Below, piece by piece: positions 34,779 to 43,291 of a stretch of 64,000 bases of DNA (positions are counted from its first letter, which is position 1; every line of letters begins with the position of its first letter). The notes beneath the pieces were generated by a model that searched no databases, was not told the DNA's origin, and saw only the letters and a program-made list of their open reading frames with translations. The translations under genes and the position numbers were made by a program. Source of the DNA: JAMCYG01 sp027365565 (GTDB taxonomy: Archaea; Micrarchaeota; Micrarchaeia; Micrarchaeales; Micrarchaeaceae); the NCBI GenBank assembly GCA_027365565.1, contig DAHXMI010000005.1:1-64000 (forward strand), read 5' to 3'.

Positions 34779-36134
34779 ATGGCAACGCTTAGGAAAACGG
34801 GAAAGGCCGCGAGGCGCGGAGGTACTGTGACAATTGTGCTATCCATCATAGCCGCAGCCTTGGTGATCGCCTCGCTCCTCGTGCATCTGCACCCTGCCAT
34901 CTCCCAGAGCGCCGCCATCTCGTTCAGCGGGTCGTCGTACACTCCTCCGCCGGCGTGTGCCCTGTACGGTGCGAGCAACTACACCAACAGTTGGATCAGT
35001 ATCAACCTTCTCGTGGTGCTCATAGGGCTGATCGTAACTTCTTTAGTCTATGTGCTGACGAAACTGCTGCCGCGCTCCGTGAGCTCCAGAATAACGGAGA
35101 TGAGCAGGACCGAGATAACGCAGCTCTTCCTGAGCGTCGTGATAATACTTGTGCTGCTCTCATTTACCACATTCGCATGCAGTGCGGTGGGCAACCTCAG
35201 CACGAAGCTCACCGGCCAAAGCATGGGCCCGTTCACGTATGCGGACTACTATATCGGAAATCTCACTTTCAACACGGGACTCAGCCTGCTGTCAAACATA
35301 TATTCCTATTCCGTGGCCCTCTCGCTCTCATCGAGGATCGTCTCAGGCATATCGCAATTGGCCGCGCCCAGCCTTTCCTCCCTGCTTCTGGGCAAATCAG
35401 CGGCCCATATCGTGTCGATACGTCCCGACTTTGATCCGGCAATACCGCTCGCGCTGCTGTCCGACGAGTACCTTTTGGTGTTCAACACCGTGATGATAAC
35501 GTCCATCGGCACCCTCATGCTGCAGTACATACTCATACCGCTGATAAAGTACACCGCGTTCACTGTGCTGCTCCCAGTTGCACTGATACTCAGGTCAATA
35601 GCATATGCAGGGTACGGAGGCAACGGCCTGAGGAGCGCGTCCAATGTGTTCATAGCTATAGCCGTCGCGGCGTATCTCATATACCCGCTTACTATAGCTT
35701 TCGACAGCTATGTCATACACTGGATATTCACTTCCTGCACGGCAGGCACCAGCGCAGCGACGTGCAACCCAGATTTCCAGTACCTCAACACGGCATACGG
35801 GATCGCAAAGATATCGCCAAGCTCGTATTTCTCGCAGATATCCTCCTATACATCAGGGTCCGTCGGCGCCAGTGTGCCTATACCCTCTAATCTCAACAGT
35901 CCGCTGTCACCATTCTACCTGTACAGCCAGCTCGGCGGGACCAAGACATTCACCTTGATATTCAATGCAGGGGGCACGACCCTGAATTTCGTAAAGTTGA
36001 TGTCGCAGTACTTGTTCACCGCAGTGATGATGTTCGCTCTGAACTTCGCGATAACGATAGGCTTCGCAATGAGCCTTTCGAAGGCCCTGGACAACGGCAT
36101 CATAGGGGCCTCGAACTTCTGGGGATCGATATGA
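34779..36134 (+). CDS. VirB6/TrbL/CedA-like membrane protein, paralogue 2 of 6
   Basis: A 451-residue polytopic protein, 6 bases after paralogue 1. After a basic N-terminus (RKTGKAARRGG) and signal-like helix comes a short Pro/Cys segment (TPPPACALYG), then helices with the acidic motif TEITQ (about 108-112). The central signature is the most divergent of the set: LILRSIAYAGYGGNGLR, with an insertion before the helix that ends YLIYP. A second Cys-containing exported loop (TSCTAGTSAATCNP) follows. The divergence suggests a distinct position in a hetero-oligomeric channel rather than simple gene amplification. Confidence 0.62.
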   Translation: MATLRKTGKAARRGGTVTIVLSIIAAALVIASLLVHLHPAISQSAAISFSGSSYTPPPACALYGASNYTNSWISINLLVVLIGLIVTSLVYVLTKLLPRSVSSRITEMSRTEITQLFLSVVIILVLLSFTTFACSAVGNLSTKLTGQSMGPFTYADYYIGNLTFNTGLSLLSNIYSYSVALSLSSRIVSGISQLAAPSLSSLLLGKSAAHIVSIRPDFDPAIPLALLSDEYLLVFNTVMITSIGTLMLQYILIPLIKYTAFTVLLPVALILRSIAYAGYGGNGLRSASNVFIAIAVAAYLIYPLTIAFDSYVIHWIFTSCTAGTSAATCNPDFQYLNTAYGIAKISPSSYFSQISSYTSGSVGASVPIPSNLNSPLSPFYLYSQLGGTKTFTLIFNAGGTTLNFVKLMSQYLFTAVMMFALNFAITIGFAMSLSKALDNGIIGASNFWGSI

Positions 36135-36146
36135 TGCGATGCGTAA

Positions 36147-37565
36147 GTGGATGATACGATGATTGGAATACCTGGGCTGCTTTGGAAATCCGTACCGTTG
36201 CTATCCAGCTTCAGCAGCGCCAACTCCAACCTGCTGCCTCTCGTATTCCTCGCGATTGTACTCGATGTCGTAATAGTCGGTATATGGTACGTAATAGGCG
36301 TAGTGCTGCACAACAACAGCGTAAAGAAATCCGCAATCGGTGAGATGTACCAGGCATTCGGAACGGCCGTGCTGGCGTTCATAGTGATATTTGTGGTGCT
36401 GACTTTCTCATCGGTGTTCTACTCGGCGCTAGACACCACGTCGCTGATGAACTCATCCACGCTGGGCGGCATATGCACGAGCCTTACGACGCAGTCCGGC
36501 CTTACGCTGCTCGGCTCGGGCAGTGGGTCGATACTGGAGACGTCCACCAACAACGGCATATGCAATATCGTATCGGACGGATCGTCATCGCCTTCAGTCA
36601 CCCAGATGGCGGACTATCCGCTTGCGGCATCGGGAGTGGTGCTGGCCAACCTCACTGATCAGACGGCGCAGAACCTCAACAGCCTGTTCGTGTTCGACGC
36701 TTACCTTGGTTTCCTGGAGAAACTCCAGCCCACGATGTCATGGTGCATAGGCCCGTTTACCAACTGCGCCATACCATTAGTTCCTACCCCTAACATTAGA
36801 TTCAGGGTCTCATTCTCGGCCAACCCGTTCGCAGGATACAAGATGATATACCTAGGCGCCAATCAGATGATAACGCTGTTCAGTACCGCAGTGGAGGCAT
36901 TCGTGGCGCAGCTGTCACTGACGGAGGTGTTCCTATTCGCCTGGCCCTGGCTGCTCTTCGGCGGCCTTCTGCTCAGGGCGACATTCTTCACAAGAAAGAT
37001 AGGAGGCCTGATGATAGCGGTAGCGCTCGGCGCCATAATAATATACCCGGCGGTATTCTCGTTGGAGTATCTGGCCATGGGCAACGGCCTCTCCACAGGC
37101 TACAACTCGACATACGGATTCAATTCCATAACGAGCCTCCCTGGCCAGAACAATGGCAATTACGCCCTGAACTTCTTCGTCCAGCCTAACATGGCTTCTG
37201 TCCTAAACGACAACGGCAACGGATGTTACGTGTCTGGATCGGCACCGATAAGCACGCTTGAGGGCGCTGACATATCATACCTGCTGATACCTTTCTCCAG
37301 CGTGTTCTCCGGGATAGTGGGGTCCTTCGGCAGCTTCATATCGTCAGTGCCGAGCTTCTACCTGCCGTATCCCGGGCTTTCATCATGCTCGCCGAGCGAG
37401 GCCTCGGCGCTGGTGTTCAGGGTTACCGAGGCGTACGGCATAGCGGGGGTGACCGCGTATTTCCTTCCGATAATAAACATAATAATAACGCTCAGTGCAA
37501 TAATTGGACTGTCGGGTCTGATCGGCGGCGACGTCAGCCTTGCGGGCCTGAGCAGACTGATATGA
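36147..37565 (+). CDS. VirB6/TrbL/CedA-like membrane protein, paralogue 3 of 6
   Basis: A 472-residue member, 12 bases after paralogue 2. It lacks a clear cleavable signal peptide and starts with a membrane-facing segment. The acidic motif is GEMYQAF (about 65-71). A large exported region (about 95-240) carries several Cys (GGICTSL, NGICNIV, SWCIGPFTNCAIP). The central signature is very clear: LLLRATFFTRKIGG then a helix ending AIIIYP. GTG opens the frame; the in-frame ATG at 36159 is an equally good start. The large Cys-rich loop would sit on the outer face and may contact pilus or partner-cell components. Confidence 0.62.
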   Translation: MDDTMIGIPGLLWKSVPLLSSFSSANSNLLPLVFLAIVLDVVIVGIWYVIGVVLHNNSVKKSAIGEMYQAFGTAVLAFIVIFVVLTFSSVFYSALDTTSLMNSSTLGGICTSLTTQSGLTLLGSGSGSILETSTNNGICNIVSDGSSSPSVTQMADYPLAASGVVLANLTDQTAQNLNSLFVFDAYLGFLEKLQPTMSWCIGPFTNCAIPLVPTPNIRFRVSFSANPFAGYKMIYLGANQMITLFSTAVEAFVAQLSLTEVFLFAWPWLLFGGLLLRATFFTRKIGGLMIAVALGAIIIYPAVFSLEYLAMGNGLSTGYNSTYGFNSITSLPGQNNGNYALNFFVQPNMASVLNDNGNGCYVSGSAPISTLEGADISYLLIPFSSVFSGIVGSFGSFISSVPSFYLPYPGLSSCSPSEASALVFRVTEAYGIAGVTAYFLPIINIIITLSAIIGLSGLIGGDVSLAGLSRLI

Positions 37566-37575
37566 GGCAGTGTTG

Positions 37576-38706
37576 ATGTACCGCAAAAAACCAGGCAGGG
37601 CCAAAATTCCGGCCATTCTGTTGCTCGTAGCGGCAGCCGCCTTGGTGCTGCTCGCGCTCCCCAATCAGGCATATGCGGCGTCAACAAACAACGTGAACAG
37701 CTTCTGCAATGAGGTAATACCGCCTCAGACGCAGTTCGGCATATCTGGCATAATAAACATCACGCTGCTGGTCCTGCTTTCCATGATAGCAGTTATAGGT
37801 ATTGTTGCGGCGATAGGGTATGCCTTCGACATAGGGATACTCAAGAGGTTCATGAGGAACGAACTCGGCGAGATAGCTATAACGGTGATAATAGCCATGG
37901 TGTTCATAAGCACCCTATCCGCCGACGGGTCCCTCGGAACAGGATACGTGTCCTCGCTGACCGGCGTGCACCACAACCTGTTCTACCAGGACTGCAACGC
38001 CCTCTCAATAGTGGCGGTATACCAGGGCGTGCCCGCACTGGTAAGCATAGGCAGCTATACGGATGCGCTTACGTTCATATCCTCGATGGAATTGACGTAT
38101 GCGCCGAACGGCTTCGGGGTCTTAGTATCGCCATATGCGGGTGCCTCCGTCGCGCTGATTCCCATAAACAACATGTTTGCCCTGGCAGGCGGCCTTGTCG
38201 GCCTGCTCATAGCCGTCCCTGTGATACTCGGGATAATATACGGGCTTTTCCCATTATTCTTCTATGCCGGCCTGGTGCTGAGGATCCTGCCCTGGACAAG
38301 GGCGGCAGGCGGCGCCTTCCTCGGCATGTTTGCCGGCCTGTACATAGTGTTCCCGCTGCTGCTCCATGCCATGATGTGCACAGGCAATACCATGTGCACG
38401 GCAGTTCCGGTCACGTTCGCATCCATACCGTCGTTCACGACCAATATTTTTTACGGTATTGATTTCCAAATCACGGCGCTTTACAACATCGCATCGTTCT
38501 TCATCCAATACATCACAAACGCCCTGGGATCCTTCAACCAGGGGATAATAGCGAGCACCCTGTCCGATGTAGTGGCGCCGGTGGCCTTCATGCTGTTCGA
38601 CGTGTTCATATCTTTCATAGTCGCGCTGGATTTCTCGGAAGCCATGGGCGATTATCTGGGCGCGCAGAGCCTGTCCGGGACGACCGCTTTCAAGAAACTT
38701 ATATAG
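37576..38706 (+). CDS. VirB6/TrbL/CedA-like membrane protein, paralogue 4 of 6
   Basis: About 376 residues with signal peptide (ILLLVAAAALVLLALPNQAYA) and about seven further helices. The acidic motif is NELGEIA and the central signature VLRILPWTRAAGG then a helix ending YIVFP, followed by Cys-containing MMCTGNTMCT. I choose ATG 37576 because GAGG lies 8 bases before it; a GTG two codons earlier is possible. The C-terminus, as in several paralogues, ends in a polar tail (LSGTTAFKKLI) with terminal hydrophobic residues. It lies within the operon, 10 bases after paralogue 3 and 7 before paralogue 5. Confidence 0.62.
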   Translation: MYRKKPGRAKIPAILLLVAAAALVLLALPNQAYAASTNNVNSFCNEVIPPQTQFGISGIINITLLVLLSMIAVIGIVAAIGYAFDIGILKRFMRNELGEIAITVIIAMVFISTLSADGSLGTGYVSSLTGVHHNLFYQDCNALSIVAVYQGVPALVSIGSYTDALTFISSMELTYAPNGFGVLVSPYAGASVALIPINNMFALAGGLVGLLIAVPVILGIIYGLFPLFFYAGLVLRILPWTRAAGGAFLGMFAGLYIVFPLLLHAMMCTGNTMCTAVPVTFASIPSFTTNIFYGIDFQITALYNIASFFIQYITNALGSFNQGIIASTLSDVVAPVAFMLFDVFISFIVALDFSEAMGDYLGAQSLSGTTAFKKLI

Positions 38707-38713
38707 GGATAGA

Positions 38714-39736
38714 ATGCTGCAGATACCTATCATGTCGGTAATGAGCTCCGTGCTGCAGATGTCAGGCATAGGCCCGGCCGTCCCTCAAATCCTACTGCAG
38801 GCACTTCCGCTCAATGCGGTATCATGGCTTCCCCTAGCGTTCGCCGCGGTGCTCATCGTCTTCGGCGTGGCCGGCATCGTATACATGGTCGGGTCGATGG
38901 TAAACAGCCCCACCGCGAAGAGCTGGTCGAGGATGCAGATATACGAGGCCGTCATGTCCATAGTGATGATAATGATATTCATAACGCTGTCGTCGCTGTT
39001 CATGCTGAATATCACAAACTCTTACAATGCGGCAAAGATACTGCCTCCGGCATGTTCATCAGCGGGCAACGTATTCTCGATTGCATCATGCGATCTGGCA
39101 AACTTCAATTATGATGCGGGCGAGTATTTCCTGACGCTGTATGACTTTTCGGCCGTTCTCGGCTCCGCAGATCCGAGATTGTCATTCGACCTCACCGTGC
39201 CTGTTTTGAGCGGTATACATGCAACCAGCAGCACTGACATACTGCCTAGGGATTTCGAGACGCTTCTGGGGATACTGTTCACGGGCATAATAACGATGCT
39301 GCTCCTCAACCAGGTGCAGATGATTCTGCTTTCCGGCTCGCTCCTCTTCCTTTCATTCTTCCTGGTGCTGGGCCTCATATCCAGGACGCTCGGGTTCTCG
39401 AGAAGGTTCGGCGGGGCGATGATAGCCTTCGGCCTAGGCCTCGGCTTCGTCTATCCCCTGATAACCAGCCTGACGTACGGGTTCATAGACTACTCGATCG
39501 GGAGCCTCGGCGCAGTCTCAACAATAGCTGCACTGGTTGGCGGCTCCGCGGAATTTATATTTGACCCGACCGGAGGGGCTGGTCTGGTATTCACAGGCGG
39601 CCTAGGATACATAATAGCGGGGCTCACGTTCATCCCATTCCTTAACTTCACGATACTAGAGGCGTTCATAACCGACTTCTCGGCAGCAATCGGCGAGAGG
39701 GTAAGCTTCATGGCCCTGCTGAGCACGGTGGTATAG
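38714..39736 (+). CDS. VirB6/TrbL/CedA-like membrane protein, paralogue 5 of 6
   Basis: A 340-residue protein, the smallest of the six. There is no cleavable signal peptide; the N-terminus is a short amphipathic stretch. The acidic motif appears as MQIYEAV (about 75-81), and the central signature is LISRTLGFSRRFGG followed by a helix ending GFVYP. An exported loop of about 90 residues holds two Cys (PPACSSAG and ASCDLANF). A C-terminal acidic/aromatic helix (ITDFSAAIGERVSFMALL) ends the protein. Its compact form may be nearest to the ancestral unit and to CedA-sized proteins. Confidence 0.62.
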   Translation: MLQIPIMSVMSSVLQMSGIGPAVPQILLQALPLNAVSWLPLAFAAVLIVFGVAGIVYMVGSMVNSPTAKSWSRMQIYEAVMSIVMIMIFITLSSLFMLNITNSYNAAKILPPACSSAGNVFSIASCDLANFNYDAGEYFLTLYDFSAVLGSADPRLSFDLTVPVLSGIHATSSTDILPRDFETLLGILFTGIITMLLLNQVQMILLSGSLLFLSFFLVLGLISRTLGFSRRFGGAMIAFGLGLGFVYPLITSLTYGFIDYSIGSLGAVSTIAALVGGSAEFIFDPTGGAGLVFTGGLGYIIAGLTFIPFLNFTILEAFITDFSAAIGERVSFMALLSTVV

Positions 39737-39752
39737 CGACGGGACGAAAGAT

Positions 39753-41549
39753 ATGCACGACATAATGATTTCTGACAAGAACGTTGCGCTCTTCGCGCTA
39801 ATGGCAGCCGTGGCGTTCGCGCTTGTAGCCGCGTCGGTCTCCGTGGTCCCAATTGCTGCTGCACAGCATGCAGCGGTCTCGTCCAATCCCACTGCATCAA
39901 GCCCGGCTAGCTTTATTCCGATAGGCACGAAGTACTGCGGCTTTACCTGCGGCTATCAGGGTGCCTGCCCTGTCGGCCCGTCAAAGAGCGCAGGCATATG
40001 CGAGAAAAACGCGACCACGAGCTGCTACTCGTGCGTGTACCAGAAAATCAGCACATCCGGCGCGGAGTATACGGTCACATTCTCGGAAACGGGGCTTCCG
40101 TCAGGCGCCACATGGTCCGTGACACTTAACGGCGTGCAGGAATCGTCAAGCACATCCGACATATCCTTCCAGGAATACAACGGTTCATACTCATATTCAA
40201 TAGGCAGTTCCGGCATCTTCAACCCGAGTCCCTCATCCGGCTCAGTAAGCGTCAGCGGGTCTAACACGGGCGTATCCGTGGGCTACACGTCACAGTCATG
40301 CCTGGTCAACGCCCCGAACGGCTACTGCGGATTCAGCGCCTGCCCATCGGGATACACGTGCACAGGCAGCTCCTCCCCTGTATACATAGTGCAGATAGGC
40401 AGCCAGTGCAACATAGGCAACTCCAACAGCGGCGGCTATGCCACCGGCACATGCCAGCCGGGCCAGGGCACTTCCAACACCACTGCCACTCCGCCTGCCG
40501 TGGGATCCTGCGGCTACCTTCCAGGCTATCTCGCCAATGTGCTGTCCACAAACGAGAACTGGTACTGCCCGATAAATTACTATACATCTACAATATGGTC
40601 CAAGTACCTGCCGCTCGCGATTGTCGCGGTGCTTCTCGCATTCCTAATAGCGGCGCTGATCATAATGGTCGGGATAGCGGCGAAGAGCGACAGCATAAGG
40701 AACTTCGGCATGGGCGAGTTCCTCGAGGCCACCGCGAGCACAGTTATAGTCCTGACGTTCCTGTACATAAGCGCCGTAATGTTCGGTCTGTTCCCCGGTT
40801 CGCTTGTCGGGCCGATAAACCCATATGCTACTGCGCTGCACCTGATCAGCTCCACTATAACATCGACACAGGGGATATACAACACCCTGTTTTCCACGTA
40901 CAGCACCGCGGCGTTCTACGCTAGCATGAGTACGAGCATAGGCGTAGGCGGACTCTCCTCTGTCGGCGCGGTCACAGGCAGTATAATAAAGATCGCCTCT
41001 GGGGTGACGAAGCAGGCGTACGCCGGAATAATCACCCTGCTGTTCATCGAACCCGCGCAGGTGCTTTCCGCATTCCTGATAGATTCGACGGCGCTGCTCT
41101 ACGCTGAATACTTCCTGATGGTATTCTTCGCGGTGTCGGCGATACCGGCATTTCTGGTGCCTGGCGTGATATTCAGGGCCATACTGCCTACGAGGGCGCT
41201 GGGCGGCATACTGATAGCGATGGCGATGGGCTTCTACATAGTGATGCCGACGATGTTCGCCCTCGCGTACTATTTCACCGCGCCGCAGCTTGGCCAGCAG
41301 CTCAGCATACTCTCCGCAACGATGAACCAGTTCGGCTCCGGTACCGGCTCGCAGACGAACGCGCTAACGCCGACGAGCCCGTTGGTTACCACGATAACCG
41401 GGGTGCAGAGCGCAATGGGGTCGTACTGGCTGCTCATACTGTTCTATCCCTCTTTAATAATAGCTACGACGTACTTTTTCATAGTGCAGGTATCGCAATT
41501 CATAGGCGGAGCCGCATATGCGGGCTCTAGGATGAGAGGGTTCATATGA
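39753..41549 (+). CDS. VirB6/TrbL/CedA-like membrane protein, paralogue 6 of 6, with exported N-terminal domains
   Basis: A 598-residue protein. After a signal-like helix (about 10-30) it carries Cys-rich exported sequence (KYCGFTCGYQGACP), then a beta-sandwich-like module, FSETGLPSGATWSVTLNG (about 110-127), running to VGYT near 173, then a second Cys-rich stretch. The channel-like domain starts near 285 with the acidic motif GEFLEATAS and central signature VIFRAILPTRALGG then a helix ending YIVMP. The GLPxG module is frequent in surface proteins of Thermoplasma-type acidophiles, as far as I recall, so transfer from a host or partner is possible. An exported extension suggests contact with pilus or partner surface. 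Confidence 0.62.
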   Translation: MHDIMISDKNVALFALMAAVAFALVAASVSVVPIAAAQHAAVSSNPTASSPASFIPIGTKYCGFTCGYQGACPVGPSKSAGICEKNATTSCYSCVYQKISTSGAEYTVTFSETGLPSGATWSVTLNGVQESSSTSDISFQEYNGSYSYSIGSSGIFNPSPSSGSVSVSGSNTGVSVGYTSQSCLVNAPNGYCGFSACPSGYTCTGSSSPVYIVQIGSQCNIGNSNSGGYATGTCQPGQGTSNTTATPPAVGSCGYLPGYLANVLSTNENWYCPINYYTSTIWSKYLPLAIVAVLLAFLIAALIIMVGIAAKSDSIRNFGMGEFLEATASTVIVLTFLYISAVMFGLFPGSLVGPINPYATALHLISSTITSTQGIYNTLFSTYSTAAFYASMSTSIGVGGLSSVGAVTGSIIKIASGVTKQAYAGIITLLFIEPAQVLSAFLIDSTALLYAEYFLMVFFAVSAIPAFLVPGVIFRAILPTRALGGILIAMAMGFYIVMPTMFALAYYFTAPQLGQQLSILSATMNQFGSGTGSQTNALTPTSPLVTTITGVQSAMGSYWLLILFYPSLIIATTYFFIVQVSQFIGGAAYAGSRMRGFI

Positions 41550-41615
41550 ACAAGGGCGGCGCCCCCTACAAAAGAATGATATAAAAACTTTTAATGAGAA
41601 GGAACAACTCCGGTC

Positions 41616-42455
41616 ATGAAAATGAACAAGCAAGCCATAACATTTGTATCGCTGCTCATCGCGTCCGTAGCAATAGTAGGGCTGACGGCGCTGCTGCCAA
41701 CCTCACTGATCCCGGGCTATGGGAAGATGGTCCTTCTTCTCGTCGGCCTCGCCATGGACTTCCTTGCTTTCACATCCAGATACTACTCGTACCTTCTCGG
41801 GCCGATGGTAAAACAGAGGAAGAGGCCCGTTATACTAAGCAAGGAGAACGCCTACTGGCTCTCATCGTCGGCCGATTCGGTCATGAAGAAGGAAATGGAT
41901 ACCTTCATATCCACGGTTTACGTCAGCATACCTGTCTACAGCTCCGCGACGGAGATGAGCGACGAGCAGAAACTCAATTTCGTGAACCAGGTGAGCAGGC
42001 TGGTCAGCACGGCTAAGGACCCGACGAGGTTCACGACGCAGTTGTACGTGATGAACAAGGACGCCGCTATACAGACCATAAGGGCCGCAATGAACGAGGC
42101 CGAGACCGATGAGGCAAGGCTCGTGCAGTCCAACGCAAAGCAGAGCGAGGTCGAGAGGGCGAAGGGCAAGAGCTCGATGTGGAGGGGCATGATGGACAAC
42201 GTAAGCACCGTCACCTCCTACGAGCTGTTCTCATATGCATGCATATCCGCCACAGGCATAAAGGAGTTCGAGGCATCAAGCATCGCGCAGCAGAAAGCGA
42301 AGGAGCTGATGGCCGCGATAGGCTCGACCTTCGGCGTATCACCCAGCATAGTTACCGGCACCGAGCTGCTCAAGCTCGTCGAGCCCGAATACCTGATACC
42401 GGTATCGACGATGCATGCGAAGATAAACAAGGATATACAGGAAGAGGTCATATGA
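41616..42455 (+). CDS. VirB3-like helices plus VirB4 N-terminal-like domain, copy 1
   Basis: A 279-residue protein. Two N-terminal transmembrane helices (about 8-28 and 36-52), as in VirB3/TrbD, are followed by a cytoplasmic domain. That domain has a strand VYVSIPVYSSA, a helix and strand ending TTQLYVMNKDA, a charged helical insert (about 135-185), then LFSYACISATGIKEFEA and a closing segment TGTELLKLVEPEY. This matches the order of the non-ATPase N-terminal domain of VirB4-type proteins, and the next gene encodes a recognisable paralogue. GATATAAAAAC at about 41578-41588 may give an extra promoter in the 66-base gap before it. Confidence 0.6.
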   Translation: MKMNKQAITFVSLLIASVAIVGLTALLPTSLIPGYGKMVLLLVGLAMDFLAFTSRYYSYLLGPMVKQRKRPVILSKENAYWLSSSADSVMKKEMDTFISTVYVSIPVYSSATEMSDEQKLNFVNQVSRLVSTAKDPTRFTTQLYVMNKDAAIQTIRAAMNEAETDEARLVQSNAKQSEVERAKGKSSMWRGMMDNVSTVTSYELFSYACISATGIKEFEASSIAQQKAKELMAAIGSTFGVSPSIVTGTELLKLVEPEYLIPVSTMHAKINKDIQEEVI

Positions 42456-42456
42456 G

Positions 42457-43287
42457 ATGGACAGGGACGGAATGATATATCTGCTGTTCTCGCTGATGGT
42501 ACCCATAATGGTATTCGTGCTCCTCGGCGACTTCGGCGGCGGGATATACTCGATGATAGCGATAGCGCTGAACCTGTTCACGGTACTGATGATAGTCGGC
42601 ATGAACTGGGCCGACTTCGTGATATTCCCGACGTTTACGTCGATTTTCAACGTCAGTTTCCAGCCTGCGGCAAACTACAAGATACCGAAGCAGCAGAACG
42701 CCATAGTGAAGGAGGTGAACGGGCTCTACTACGCCACGGGCTACCTGACCGCCAACCTGTACTCGTACACGTTCAAGGTGGAGACCGCCGAGCAGGACGA
42801 CGAATACAAGATGATATCCGCGCCGGAAACATGGGAGCGCATTGTGTCCAACATAGGCTTCCCGATGAAGTTCCACGTGCTTGCTTCCGGGCTGGACATA
42901 CAGAAGGTGAGGGATGACCTTGAGGGCAGGAGGAGCTACCAGGAGTTCCAGCTCGCCAGGGCCATGCAGGGCAGCAATCCCGAGGTGGCGGTCACCGACA
43001 TACAGAGGAAGATAAACACTATACAGGCCAAGATAGACAGGATATCGCAGGGCGAGAGGCCGATAAGCGCACTGATGTACATCGAGACGAGCGCAGTGGG
43101 CATCAGCGAGAAGGAGGCGCTGGACAGCCTGAACTACCAGTCTGACCAGGTAAAGGTAACGTTCAGCTCCATGGATCTCTCGATAAGCAGGGTCGCGGGC
43201 CGCGAGCTTTACTACCTGTTCAAGTACAACTTCGCGCTGCCGTCGAGATACGGCGAGATGGCGCAGAGCTTCGATACGCAAGGGTGA
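42457..43287 (+). CDS. VirB3-like helices plus VirB4 N-terminal-like domain, copy 2
   Basis: A 276-residue protein starting one base after copy 1, with GAGGT ahead of it. Two N-terminal helices (about 6-27 and 31-50) lead to a cytoplasmic domain with YSYTFKVETAEQ, APETWERIVSNIGF, KFHVLASGLDIQ, a helical insert, and LMYIETSAVGISEKEA, closing with VAGRELYYLFKYNF. The closing G-x-E-L-x-x-L motif and preceding A-x-G-I-x-E-x-EA match copy 1. In VirB4 this N-terminal region is fused to the ATPase; here it is a separate gene 4 bases before the ATPase gene, so VirB4 appears split. Confidence 0.62.
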   Translation: MDRDGMIYLLFSLMVPIMVFVLLGDFGGGIYSMIAIALNLFTVLMIVGMNWADFVIFPTFTSIFNVSFQPAANYKIPKQQNAIVKEVNGLYYATGYLTANLYSYTFKVETAEQDDEYKMISAPETWERIVSNIGFPMKFHVLASGLDIQKVRDDLEGRRSYQEFQLARAMQGSNPEVAVTDIQRKINTIQAKIDRISQGERPISALMYIETSAVGISEKEALDSLNYQSDQVKVTFSSMDLSISRVAGRELYYLFKYNFALPSRYGEMAQSFDTQG

Positions 43288-43291
43288 TGGA

